Shown here piece after piece: positions 1 to 8,363 of a DNA stretch of 64,000 nucleotides. Each line of letters begins with the position of its first letter. Within the stretch, counting starts at the first letter, position 1. This DNA is from an uncultured Flavobacterium sp. GTDB taxonomy: Bacteria > Bacteroidota > Bacteroidia > Flavobacteriales > Flavobacteriaceae. Position numbers and translations under genes: made by a program. The DNA lies in assembly GCF_963422545.1 (NCBI RefSeq), contig NZ_OY730257.1:62001-126000 (forward strand). Reading direction: 5' to 3'. The notes under the pieces are model-generated. The model was not told the origin of the DNA. It searched no databases and worked only from the letters and a program-made list of their open reading frames with translations.

Positions 1-504
1 TTCGTTGGTTAAAATCGATTCCCTTCCCCAAGTAACATCAACGAACTCCCATTTATCATAAAGTTTTACTGCGTTCCATGCGTGATTTGGTTTCGTTAAT
101 TTTTCACCATGATAAAAACCAGTTGCTTTAGCATATCCGTCAATTACTACGCATTTTATTTTGGCATTATCACAAATCGCTTTAAACAAATTTGCATATC
201 CTGCGCACACAGATTTTCTATTTTCTAAAGTAGAAATTGCAGAGACATCGATTTGTTCATTATTACGAACTGCATCCCAATCATATTCTATATTTTGCAC
301 CATCCAAAAATAAATTCTCGCTAAAATTTCTGTTTTTGTTTTAGCATTTTTCTTTAAATATTTTGTCAAAGTTTCAATATCTGAAGTTTCAGATTGTGGA
401 ACTTCTTTTACATACTTTTCTATCTCTTCAAAATTCTTAATTTGAGAATAGCCAGAAATCGAAATCAATAAAATCAACAATACTATTAATCTGTTTATCT
501 TCAT
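1..504 (-). CDS. Transglutaminase-like domain secreted protein (3' part cut by window edge)
   Basis: The first 168 codons are present; the C-terminus lies beyond base 1. An ATG at 504 starts a signal peptide (hydrophobic core about residues 5-18, G-Y-S-Q cleavage region). The visible part has the transglutaminase/protease triad of the PF01841 fold: Cys100 in SVCAGYANLF, His141 in NHAWN and Asp156 in VDVTWG. Such proteins in Bacteroidota are exported cysteine-protease-like or peptidoglycan/protein-modifying enzymes; the substrate cannot be told from sequence. The gene is divergent from the aminopeptidase P gene and separated from it by repeat-filled DNA. The family call is firm and the function open. 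Confidence 0.85.
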   Translation of the reverse strand, partial: MKINRLIVLLILLISISGYSQIKNFEEIEKYVKEVPQSETSDIETLTKYLKKNAKTKTEILARIYFWMVQNIEYDWDAVRNNEQIDVSAISTLENRKSVCAGYANLFKAICDNAKIKCVVIDGYAKATGFYHGEKLTKPNHAWNAVKLYDKWEFVDVTWGRESILTNE

Positions 505-617
505 TTTTTGATTTAAAAATGTTGAAATTATATTAGAGCACCAATATACAAAATACCAGAATCGGCAAATTATTTTTTTATTAAAAAAGACAAACTTCTT
601 ATGAAACCTGATTTCGC

Positions 618-706
618 GTGAGGGATTGAGGCGGTATCCTTTTATGAAGCTTTAGCGGAATAAAAGATATAGCCGAAAGCCCGACCCGGAGGGACACGCC
701 ATTATT
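618..706. repeat. Intergenic palindromic repeat, REP-like
   Basis: An imperfect inverted repeat: GGCGGTATCCTTTTAT faces ATAAAAGATATAGCCG with a one-base bulge, followed by a GC-rich tail (GCCCGACCCGGAGGG). It is much richer in G+C than its surroundings. From memory, elements of this build recur in Flavobacterium intergenic regions; no second copy was found in this window. Confidence 0.5.
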
Positions 707-742
707 GAGGTTCTAAGGTTCTGAGATTCTAAGTTGCTAAGA

Positions 743-852
743 TTTTTCAATCTTGTCATTGCGAGGAACGAAGCAACCACATTTGTTAAATCAACCTTTG
801 TATCAATTGTTAGTGAGGTTGCTTCGTTCCTCGCAATGACAAGATTGAAAAA
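743..852. repeat. Perfect 36-bp inverted repeat with 38-bp spacer
   Basis: Arms 743-778 and 817-852 are exact reverse complements over 36 bp; the core is CATTGCGAGGAACGAAGCAA. The 38-bp centre has no gene. The core resembles short palindromic repeats known from many bacterial genomes, including Bacteroidota. The long perfect arms suggest either a miniature mobile element or two copies inserted head to head. The rest of 505-975 holds no gene. Confidence 0.8.
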
Positions 853-975
853 ACTTAGTGCCCTAGTGTCTTCGTGGCAAAACCAAAACAAATAAGAAAA
901 CTTTAGTAAACCAATTATATCATGTTCTCTAAAAATCACTAATTTTGAAATTCGAAGTTCAAAAACTAAGTTATT

Positions 976-2268
976 ATGAAATATCATCAAATAAACAGCG
1001 CTCTTTTTGTAAAAAATCGCAGAAAATTCACGGCAGAAATGAAACCTAACAGTGTTGCCGTTTTCAATTCAAATGACATTTACCCAATTAGTGCCGACAG
1101 TACTTTGCCGTTTGAACAACACAGAGACATTTTTTATCTGAGTGGTGTGGATCAGGAAGAAAGTGTTTTGCTTTTGTTTCCGGATGCACCTTATGAGGAA
1201 CAAAAAGAAATCCTTTTCCTGAAAGAAACCAGCGAACATATTGCAATTTGGGAAGGTGAAAAACTGACTAAAGAACGTGCTTTTCAGGTTTCAGGAATTA
1301 GAACTGTTTATTGGCTACAGGATTTTCATAAAGTTTTGAACGAAATGATGACCTATGCAGATACCATGTACATTAATACCAACGAACATTACAGAGCAAC
1401 TGTTGAAACGGAAACTCGTGAGGCTCGTTTTGTAAAATGGTGGAAAGAACGTTATCCGGCACACAATGTTGCAAAAAGTAACCCGATTTTGCAACGTATT
1501 CGCTCTATAAAAGAAAGCGAAGAAATCGATTTGCTTCAGCACGCTTGTGATATTACAGAAAAAGGTTTCCGTAGATTGTTGCCATTTGTAAAACCAAACG
1601 TTACTGAATATGAAATCGAAGCTGAATTAATTCACGAATTCATCCGTAACCGTTCTAAAGGTTTTGCTTACACACCAATTATTGCTTCGGGAAATAATGC
1701 AAACGTTTTGCATTATATCGAAAACAATCAACAATGTAAAGCCGGAGATTTAATTTTATTGGATGTTGCTGCCGAATATGCTAATTATTCTAGCGACATG
1801 ACAAGAACAATTCCTGTTTCCGGGAAATATTCTGAAAGACAAAAGGCAGTTTACAATGCGGTTTTAAGAGTTAAAAACGAAGCAACAAAAATGTTGACTC
1901 CGGGAACGCTTTGGAAACAATATCATATTGAAGTAGGTAAAATCATGACTTCTGAATTGCTTGGTTTGGGCTTGATTGACAAAGCTGATGTTCAGAACGA
2001 AAATCCGAATTGGCCAGCATACAAAAAATATTTCATGCACGGAACTTCTCATCACTTGGGATTAAACACACACGATTATGGTTTGCTTCACGAACCAATG
2101 AAAGCCAATATGGTTTTTACAGTTGAACCTGGAATTTATATTCCGGCTGAAGGTTTTGGAATTCGTCTGGAAGATAATGTTGTGATTCAGGAAAAAGGAG
2201 AACCTTTTAACCTAATGCGTAATATTCCGATTGAGGCAGATGAAATCGAAAGCTTAATGAACTCATAA
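976..2268 (+). CDS. pepP: Aminopeptidase P family Xaa-Pro aminopeptidase
   Basis: A 430-aa M24B metallopeptidase that removes the N-terminal residue from peptides with proline at position 2, acting in the cytoplasm. Residues 1-130 match the AMP_N domain (for example DIFYLSGVDQEES). The C-terminal pita-bread fold shows all five di-metal ligands: Asp263, Asp274, His359 (in HGTSHHLGL), Glu384 (VEPGIY) and Glu399 (IRLEDN). Length fits the family. The next gene begins 7 bp after the stop, so the two are probably cotranscribed, giving an aminopeptidase P plus a proline-iminopeptidase-like hydrolase. Confidence 0.95.
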   Translation: MKYHQINSALFVKNRRKFTAEMKPNSVAVFNSNDIYPISADSTLPFEQHRDIFYLSGVDQEESVLLLFPDAPYEEQKEILFLKETSEHIAIWEGEKLTKERAFQVSGIRTVYWLQDFHKVLNEMMTYADTMYINTNEHYRATVETETREARFVKWWKERYPAHNVAKSNPILQRIRSIKESEEIDLLQHACDITEKGFRRLLPFVKPNVTEYEIEAELIHEFIRNRSKGFAYTPIIASGNNANVLHYIENNQQCKAGDLILLDVAAEYANYSSDMTRTIPVSGKYSERQKAVYNAVLRVKNEATKMLTPGTLWKQYHIEVGKIMTSELLGLGLIDKADVQNENPNWPAYKKYFMHGTSHHLGLNTHDYGLLHEPMKANMVFTVEPGIYIPAEGFGIRLEDNVVIQEKGEPFNLMRNIPIEADEIESLMNS

Positions 2269-2275
2269 TTTCATA

Positions 2276-3175
2276 ATGAAAAAGATTTTTCTATTTGCTT
2301 TCCTGATGATTTTAGGAAATACTTTTGCTCAAACCGAGGGTTATTCTACTAACAATGATTCCAGTAAAACCTATTATAAAATATTCGGAAAAGGCGAACC
2401 TCTTTTGATTATTAATGGTGGTCCCGGAATGAATAGTAATGGTTTTGAAAGCATGGCTAAAACATTGGCCGAAAGCCAGGAAACTATTATTTATGATCAG
2501 CGCGGAACTGGCAAATCAAAGTTGAAGGAGTTGAATTCAGGAACCATTTCGATGAAAATAATGGCTGAGGATATGGAATCTTTAAGAAAACATCTGAAAA
2601 TTAAAAAATGGAATATTCTGGGGCATTCTTTTGGAGGAATGCTGGCTTCGTATTATGCCACAGTTTATCCAAACAGTATCAATAAATTGGTTTTATCATC
2701 GTCTGGCGGTATTGATTTGACTTTACTGAAAACAGAAAATCTTATCGAACGAAATTTAACTAAAGTCGAAAAAGATTCTATGAATTACTGGAATGATAAA
2801 ATCGAAAAAGGTGACACAACACACAACGCGCGTTTAGCTCGCGGAAGAGCAATGGCACCAGCTTATATATACGATAAAAAGTATGTCCCGATAATTGCTG
2901 AAAGACTAACTCAGGGAAATTCAAAAATAAACGGACTACTTTGGGCTGATATGCAAGCAATCAATTTTGACTGTAAAGAAAAATTGAAAAATTTCAGAAA
3001 ACCAGTTTTAATTATTCAGGGAAAAGAGGATGTTATTAGCAATCAAATTGGAGAATTGGCCCATAAAACATTTCCAAATTCAAAACTAATTTTGCTTGAA
3101 AATTGCAGACATTACGGATGGCTGGATGCTGAAGAAAAATATTTCTCAGAAGTAAATTCCTTTTTAAAATCATAA
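2276..3175 (+). CDS. Secreted alpha/beta hydrolase, proline iminopeptidase-like
   Basis: A 299-aa protein with a signal peptide (residues 1-19, ending T-F-A-Q). The S33 peptidase signature is present: NGGPG near residue 47 (oxyanion region), DQRGTGKS at 74-81, nucleophile Ser118 in GHSFGG, then Asp252 and His279 to complete the triad. Members of S33 release N-terminal proline or hydrolyse esters. The position right behind pepP (7 bp) suggests a shared role in using proline-containing peptides, but that is inference. A clear terminator follows. Confidence 0.85.
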   Translation: MKKIFLFAFLMILGNTFAQTEGYSTNNDSSKTYYKIFGKGEPLLIINGGPGMNSNGFESMAKTLAESQETIIYDQRGTGKSKLKELNSGTISMKIMAEDMESLRKHLKIKKWNILGHSFGGMLASYYATVYPNSINKLVLSSSGGIDLTLLKTENLIERNLTKVEKDSMNYWNDKIEKGDTTHNARLARGRAMAPAYIYDKKYVPIIAERLTQGNSKINGLLWADMQAINFDCKEKLKNFRKPVLIIQGKEDVISNQIGELAHKTFPNSKLILLENCRHYGWLDAEEKYFSEVNSFLKS

Positions 3176-3178
3176 CTA

Positions 3179-3208
3179 AACGGCTTTCAGAAATGGAAGC
3201 CGTTTTTT
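3179..3208 (+). terminator. Intrinsic terminator after the pepP-hydrolase unit
   Basis: Stem AACGGCTT (3179-3186) pairs with AAGCCGTT (3197-3204) and is followed by a T run to 3208. It sits 3 bp after the stop codon. Confidence 0.85.
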
Positions 3209-3297
3209 AAACCATATAAGTGATGTAAGTTCATTTAAAACTGAACCTAATAACTATCATTTTTAACTCAAATGAACTTACATTTCTTATATGGTTT
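3209..3297. repeat. ACCATATAAG-family inverted repeat, copy 1
   Basis: Left arm 3209-3236 and right arm 3270-3297 are inverted copies over 28 bp with two mismatches; the outer part is AAACCATATAAG. The same element recurs at 46539-46612 and, as a single arm, at 47235-47253. The right arm lies just upstream of the -7 box of the next gene, so the repeat may feed into its promoter. Confidence 0.75.
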
Positions 3298-3306
3298 TAC
3301 CTTTCT

Positions 3307-3314
3307 TATCTTTG
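3307..3314 (+). promoter_or_regulatory. -7 box TATCTTTG for the alpha/beta hydrolase
   Basis: Exact match to the Bacteroidota -7 consensus TAnnTTTG, 25 bp before the start codon. No clear TTG -33 element; that region is occupied by the right arm of the repeat. Confidence 0.6.
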
Positions 3315-3338
3315 CATTTTATAATTTAAAATACCATT

Positions 3339-4115
3339 TTGAAAACACTTCTATACAAAAACACAAAAATCTCTTATACTGATTCAGGTGCAGGATCTGC
3401 AATTGTACTGCTTCACGGCTTTCTGGAAAACAAAAAAATGTGGCAGGAATATGTTACTTTATTTTCAGAAAAACACCGTGTAATTACAATTGATTTATTA
3501 GGCCACGGCGAATCTGATTGTCTGGGATATGTTCATGAAATGGAAGATAATGCAAATGTAGTACATGAAGTTCTGGAATCTTTAAAAATTAAAAAAGCGA
3601 CTATTCTTGGTCATTCTATGGGCGGATATGTTGGTTTGGCTTTCGCCGAATTATTCCCAAACAACATTCAAAAATTAGTTTTATTGAATTCGACTTCTAA
3701 AGAAGACAATCCCGAAAAGAAACTAAACAGAACTCGCGCCATTAAAGCTGTAAAACAAAACTATATAAACTTTGTAAGTCTGGCTATTGGTAATTTATTC
3801 AGTGAAAATAACAGAACCCGACTGGCAGATGAAATCGAAAAAGTAAAAGTTGAGGCTCTAAAAACACCTTTGCAAGGAATTGTAGCTTCACTGGAAGGAA
3901 TGAAAATCAGAAAAGACCGCGAAGCTCTTTTGCATAAAAATCTATTTCCTGTTTTATTGATCTTAGGAAAAAAAGATCCTGTTTTAAACTACGATGAAAG
4001 TATCTCGCAAATTGAAGATACAACTGCTGAACTTGTTTCTTTTGAAGATGGGCACATGAGTCACATTGAAAATAAGAATGAATTGAAAACTATTTTATTA
4101 GACTTTTTTCAATAA
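3339..4115 (+). CDS. Alpha/beta fold hydrolase
   Basis: A 258-aa cytoplasmic hydrolase without a signal peptide. LLHGFLE (24-30) forms the oxyanion region, GHSMGG carries nucleophile Ser93, Asp213 lies in LGKKDPV and His239 in DGHMSHIE, giving a full triad. The start is a TTG followed by AAA; no in-frame ATG fits the family N-terminus. It resembles carboxylesterases and MenH-like hydrolases, but no men genes are nearby, so the substrate is unknown. It stands alone between a promoter and a two-way terminator. Confidence 0.85.
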   Translation: MKTLLYKNTKISYTDSGAGSAIVLLHGFLENKKMWQEYVTLFSEKHRVITIDLLGHGESDCLGYVHEMEDNANVVHEVLESLKIKKATILGHSMGGYVGLAFAELFPNNIQKLVLLNSTSKEDNPEKKLNRTRAIKAVKQNYINFVSLAIGNLFSENNRTRLADEIEKVKVEALKTPLQGIVASLEGMKIRKDREALLHKNLFPVLLILGKKDPVLNYDESISQIEDTTAELVSFEDGHMSHIENKNELKTILLDFFQ

Positions 4116-4127
4116 ATATTAAAATCA

Positions 4128-4167
4128 AAAAAGGCCATTTCAAAATAATTTTGAAACAGCCTTTTTC
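4128..4167. terminator. Bidirectional terminator
   Basis: A long hairpin, A-run/GGC-CA-TTTCAAAAT against ATTTTGAAA-CA-GCC/T-run, symmetric on both strands. It can end the hydrolase transcript on + and the orphan transcript from the 4366-4397 promoter on -. Confidence 0.8.
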
Positions 4168-4568
4168 TCATTTGTGGGGGCAAAATTTATAGTTAATATC
4201 TTTTTTAAGTTTAGCCAAAATTGCTCTTGTTAATCCAAGATTCGCTTTTATTAAATCTACAGCCAAATAAACAATTTACGTCTTCAGAAACTCGAAAATG
4301 TACATTTAATTTGTGCTAATATAAATAAGATATCATTGTTTTGTATATTTATTTTTTGAGAGCGACAAAGGTATTTTTAAATACTATTATTGTCCAATAA
4401 ATACTTGTTAAAAAAAAGGCTAAACCTAACCCTTTGAGTTACTTTTATTTACACCTTAATATTTTCTGATATTTAAAATAAATAACACAATAAATCTTAA
4501 CAAAAAAGAAGATTTATCCAAAAAAAATAACAATCCAATCCAAATCATTAAATTGTTTTCTTCATATT
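4168..4568. other. Intergenic region with no recognisable gene
   Basis: About 400 bp without a long ORF on either strand. A small minus-strand frame from ATG 4305 to TGA 4168 is interrupted by a TAA after nine codons; its second part would encode about 35 residues containing LGLTRAILAKLKKDINYKF. It may be a decayed small gene or chance. The minus-strand promoter at 4366-4397 points into it. Confidence 0.4.
4366..4397 (-). promoter_or_regulatory. Consensus promoter without a gene
   Basis: On the minus strand, TTG (4397-4395), a 21-bp spacer and TACCTTTG (4373-4366) match the Bacteroidota -33/-7 consensus. It would drive a transcript of about 230 nt ending at the 4128-4167 hairpin. No intact ORF lies inside. 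Confidence 0.6.
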
Positions 4569-5243
4569 TTACAAAAAAGATGAGGTTGTAAGGTAGCCTT
4601 TATTTACAAGCTCGGTTTTTTCCTTCAAAAAATGAGTCTTGCCTTCCTTAATCAAAATTAGTTGAGTCGCAATTTTGATTATGCTTTGATAATTATGATC
4701 TGTAATAATAATTCCCTTTTTAAGTGAATTTGCTTTAATCATTTCATTTACAACATCCACCATTACAGGAGACAATCCATTGTAAGGTTCATCAAGTAAA
4801 ATGAATTTTGCAGGATTAAAGAGTACGATTTTAATTTCCAGATAACGGAGCTCTCCGCTTGATAAATGGCTTATTTTTTTCTCCAAAAAAGATTGGATAA
4901 ATTCATCTTCACAAAAACTATCTGTATTTAGTTTATCAATCGACAACAGAATCGCTTTCTTTACCGATAAATGATTGGGAATATATTGCTCTTGATGCAA
5001 ATAACTAATTTCATTTGACAAATTGTCTGAATTGTTTTTTGAAACGCCATCAATTCTTATGCATTTTCCCGGAGCTGAAACAATACCAAAAATGATCTTC
5101 AGCAAAGTTGATTTTCCTGAACCATTTCTGCCAAACAAACCAATAATATCCGAAGTTTCGCATTTTAGATAAACATCAGAAAGCACTACTTTTCCATCAA
5201 ATCTTTTTTGAACTCCACTAACTTCAAGAATATGTTTTTTCAA
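4569..5243 (-). CDS. ABC transporter ATP-binding protein
   Basis: A 224-aa ABC ATPase. Counted from the chosen start: Walker A GRNGSGKST (38-46), Q-loop Gln84, signature LSSGE (127-131), Walker B FILLDEP (147-153) and switch His183. I chose TTG at 5243 because it forms a TTGA overlap with the stop of the upstream membrane protein and gives the usual MKKHILEVSGV start; a longer reading from 5294 would run deep into that gene. No standard permease is adjacent, only a 110-aa membrane protein. Substrate and direction of transport are unknown. Confidence 0.85.
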   Translation of the reverse strand: MKKHILEVSGVQKRFDGKVVLSDVYLKCETSDIIGLFGRNGSGKSTLLKIIFGIVSAPGKCIRIDGVSKNNSDNLSNEISYLHQEQYIPNHLSVKKAILLSIDKLNTDSFCEDEFIQSFLEKKISHLSSGELRYLEIKIVLFNPAKFILLDEPYNGLSPVMVDVVNEMIKANSLKKGIIITDHNYQSIIKIATQLILIKEGKTHFLKEKTELVNKGYLTTSSFL

Positions 5244-5572
5244 AATAATTTCTTTATTAAAAAAATAAGAAGCGCTAAGAAAATTGCAGTACAAAAAGTC
5301 AAAAAATAGCTAACTAGTAAAAGAGGAATCTTTGCAATACCATTGTTTGAATAAAATAAATACTCGTTTTTTCGATACAATTCTTTAAACGCAATACTTA
5401 CTAAAAACCCAAAACTTAGAAATAATATAAAAAAATAATCAAAACCACTCAATAAAACACCAATACAACAAACAGCCAAATTGATTAATAAAGTGGTTTT
5501 AAAGAATTCAAATATGTTTTTTAGCTTTCTGATATCAATCTGTTTTTTCTTCAAATGGAATATGTACATCAA
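5240..5572 (-). CDS. Small three-helix membrane protein next to ABC ATPase
   Basis: Up to 110 aa with a basic N-terminus and about three hydrophobic segments (roughly residues 27-45, 47-62 and 82-106). I do not recognise the family. The stop overlaps the TTG start of the ABC ATPase by 2 bp, so the two are almost certainly translated together and probably form one complex. The ATG at 5572 overlaps the end of the nuclease gene by 38 bp; an internal TTG at 5554 is a possible start. It could be a compact permease subunit or a membrane anchor. Confidence 0.6.
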   Translation of the reverse strand: MMYIFHLKKKQIDIRKLKNIFEFFKTTLLINLAVCCIGVLLSGFDYFFILFLSFGFLVSIAFKELYRKNEYLFYSNNGIAKIPLLLVSYFLTFCTAIFLALLIFLIKKLF

Positions 5573-8300
5573 AGATTTCCTTTAACAATAATACAATTTC
5601 TTCAAGATAATTGTTTAAAATTTCTTTTCCAACCGTCATGTTCACTTCTTTTTCTTCTTTAAAACCAAAAGGTAAAAATCCTGATTTTAGATTTTTAAAC
5701 GAAATAATTCCAACTTCAATAGGAACATCTCCCGCTTCATCCTCAAACATAAAAGCATATGCCAGAACCTGAATTATTTTATCGTTTTTAATCTCCTGAG
5801 TTAATCCGTTCCATGATTTCAATATTACATTCGTCTTTTCTACTTTTCCTGTCTTATAATCGATTATTCTTATTTTCCCATTACGCAACTCAATTCTATC
5901 AACATTTCCTTTTATTAGAACCGGAAACGGCAAACCTGGATGATTTAGTTCCCGTTCGAAAGTTTTTTCTAAAGCTATAATTTTAATTACTTCTCCGTTC
6001 TTAACTTCCTCTAATTCCATTTTTAAAAAATTAGAAACATTTCGTTTTGCAACTTCAAAAGCCAAAAGATTACGCCCTTTCTTAATTTCTCCTTCTTTAT
6101 AAACCAATTTAAACTGTTTCAAAACTTCATCATCCAACAACTTAAAACAATTTGAAATATCAGTTTCAGAAATAAACTTCCCAACAAAAGGATCATACAA
6201 AGCTTTTAACGTTTCGTGAATTATAGTTCCCAAAGTGTTTAAGGCAATATTTTCTTCAACCTCTTCAACTTCCCGAATTCTAAGTATTTTTTGAAAATAA
6301 AAATCGATCGGATTCCTGATATAACTCGTCAATGCCGAAGGAGAAAAACCTGCAATAGCGATTTCTTTTAAACGTTCCATCACCGCCTCTGACTTTGGAA
6401 TTATCATAGGCTGATATGCCGTTGTTGGTAAAACCGGATTGTAAATATCAAAAGTAAGATTGTGTTTCGATTGCTTTTCAACTTCCAACTGTGTGATAAA
6501 ACGACTGCGCTCTCCAGCATCTAATCCATCATTTTCAGTATTATAAATCAGGTAAATATTTTTAGCTCTTTGCAACAAATGATAAAAGTGATAGGTATAA
6601 ATAGCATCTTTCTCTTTAAAAGTTGGCAAACCTAATTCTCGTTTTACATCATAAGGTATAAATGAATTTTGAGATTTTCCGGCTGGAAATTTCCCCTCAT
6701 TCATTGACGTAACAATAACGGTATCAAAATCAAGAACACGACTTTCTAGAACTCCCATAATCTGTAATCCATGCAAAGGTTCACCCTCAAACGAAACTTC
6801 GGCTACATCAATAATTTGTTTGTAGATAGCATGCAACGTATCAATATTATCAATATAATGATGTTGTGAATAATAATTAATCAGTTTATTAATCACTTTA
6901 AAAACAGAAAAAACAAAAGCTTTCGCAATTTTCTCTTCTTCATTGTCATTACTGAAATTTTCTTTTATCAAAAGTAAAAGTGCCGAAATATTTTCTAAAA
7001 CTGCCATTGATCCATTCTCCCATTTCAGGAATAATAAACCAAACAAAGTCGTAGGATTTGAATTAAGTTCTATAATTCGATTATGAGTAATAAAGGTGTA
7101 GTTGTTCTCCTTTATAATCCTCACCAAATTACCTGCATTTGCATAAGGTTCTATCAAAGGATGCGTTAAAACATCAAGCACATCTTTATAATAAAAAACA
7201 TAACTGTCGCCTTTTCGAGAAAGTGCATTAGTATGCATTTTAAATAACTTTGCAATCAATATTTGAGATGGATTATTTTTTCCTGAATATCCCATTGTTA
7301 TATTCAACGCTCCAACCGAAGCTGGTAAACTATACAAAACCGGCATCAATAAATTCTCTTCTCCAAGTACAATAGCCACCTTATCAAGAGATGTTGAAGG
7401 ATCATTATTGATTATATTCTCAATAATACTTCCCGCCAATTTTGCCTGGCCAATAGTTTTTGGAGTTCCTATAACCTGAATGTTTTTAGATTGCGAAAAA
7501 TCATCAACAATCCACTCAAAAGGATTTGATTTATAATGTTTCCAACTTTCTTTAAAACGACGAACAAAAAGACCTGCATCATGATAAGGATCGTTTAGAA
7601 AAGTTTGATCGACATCCCAATAAATCTTTGCCTGATCCAATGCCAAAAGATGTTGGACAATTCTTTCTTCAGCGGCATTTAAAGCGTTAAATCCAGCAAA
7701 AACAAAAGTCCTATTTGAAATAGTATTTGAAAAGTGATTCAAATTGTTTACAGCTTCTCTATAAATCAAACCTTGATAACCAATTGCTTTATTCAGCAAA
7801 TGATTATATAGTGAATCGTAATACAAAGGCAGAAGTTTCCAGAAGTCAATATAATTTTCCAGAAGCTTGGTTTTATCTTCGACCTCGATACCCCACTTTT
7901 TAATATCTTCTATGTCTTTTAAGTAAGATAAAACATGTGAAGGTTCTAAAAGATAACGATCTATCTCATTAAAATCTTGCAAAAGGGTTTTAGCCCAATT
8001 TGCAAACAACTCAAATGATTGTTGGTGCTGTTTTTCGGTAACAGATAAATAAACTTCGTAGAATTCAAATAAAAGTTCAATCGAATCTACTGATCTAATT
8101 GATGCTACGTCTTGCACAAAATCTTCAATACTAACAATTTCAGGAGCAAGAATCGTTTTTTTAGTTTCATTTTTTAATGCTTCTATTAAAAAAACTTTAG
8201 CTCTCTTGTTTGGCAAAATGATCGTTGTGTCAGCAAGTTTAGCCGAATAATCCTGAATTACGACAGCAGCAATTTTTTCGAGAAAAGAAGTATTTATCAT
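5535..8300 (-). CDS. AddB/RecC-like PD-(D/E)XK nuclease subunit
   Basis: A 921-aa protein of the exodeoxyribonuclease V/AddB type. The N-terminus LPNKRAKVFLIEAL resembles the inactivated helicase core of AddB. Residues from about 680 form a PD-(D/E)XK nuclease with the catalytic strand IRIIDYKTGK near 813. It should pair with the UvrD-like AddA homologue at 11203-14361 to process double-strand breaks for RecA. ATG at 8300 is preferred: a reading from 8327 would start inside the upstream gene's terminator. No separate promoter was seen in the short gap after that terminator. The small membrane protein and the ABC ATPase follow with overlaps. Confidence 0.85.
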   Translation of the reverse strand: MINTSFLEKIAAVVIQDYSAKLADTTIILPNKRAKVFLIEALKNETKKTILAPEIVSIEDFVQDVASIRSVDSIELLFEFYEVYLSVTEKQHQQSFELFANWAKTLLQDFNEIDRYLLEPSHVLSYLKDIEDIKKWGIEVEDKTKLLENYIDFWKLLPLYYDSLYNHLLNKAIGYQGLIYREAVNNLNHFSNTISNRTFVFAGFNALNAAEERIVQHLLALDQAKIYWDVDQTFLNDPYHDAGLFVRRFKESWKHYKSNPFEWIVDDFSQSKNIQVIGTPKTIGQAKLAGSIIENIINNDPSTSLDKVAIVLGEENLLMPVLYSLPASVGALNITMGYSGKNNPSQILIAKLFKMHTNALSRKGDSYVFYYKDVLDVLTHPLIEPYANAGNLVRIIKENNYTFITHNRIIELNSNPTTLFGLLFLKWENGSMAVLENISALLLLIKENFSNDNEEEKIAKAFVFSVFKVINKLINYYSQHHYIDNIDTLHAIYKQIIDVAEVSFEGEPLHGLQIMGVLESRVLDFDTVIVTSMNEGKFPAGKSQNSFIPYDVKRELGLPTFKEKDAIYTYHFYHLLQRAKNIYLIYNTENDGLDAGERSRFITQLEVEKQSKHNLTFDIYNPVLPTTAYQPMIIPKSEAVMERLKEIAIAGFSPSALTSYIRNPIDFYFQKILRIREVEEVEENIALNTLGTIIHETLKALYDPFVGKFISETDISNCFKLLDDEVLKQFKLVYKEGEIKKGRNLLAFEVAKRNVSNFLKMELEEVKNGEVIKIIALEKTFERELNHPGLPFPVLIKGNVDRIELRNGKIRIIDYKTGKVEKTNVILKSWNGLTQEIKNDKIIQVLAYAFMFEDEAGDVPIEVGIISFKNLKSGFLPFGFKEEKEVNMTVGKEILNNYLEEIVLLLKEIFDVHIPFEEKTD

Positions 8301-8314
8301 TTGATAAAAATAAA

Positions 8315-8342
8315 AAAAGCCATTCAATTAAGAATGGCTTTT
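8315..8342 (-). terminator. Terminator after the OmpA-family gene
   Basis: Stem AAAAGCCATTC (8315-8325) pairs with GAATGGCTTTT (8332-8342). On the minus strand it ends in a T-rich run and sits 22 bp beyond the OmpA stop. Confidence 0.8.
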
Positions 8343-8363
8343 AGTATTTATTTAGAAAGTAAA

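Noticed and set aside
652..990. Minus-strand frame of 112 codons before pepP
   Set aside because: It runs through two palindromic repeats and the pepP start; the protein has no domain and its middle is encoded by the inverted-repeat arms.
4168..4305. A recoded small gene with an internal TAA
   Set aside because: Nine codons, a stop, then 35 codons; no recoding signal was seen. Kept only as a possible decayed frame.
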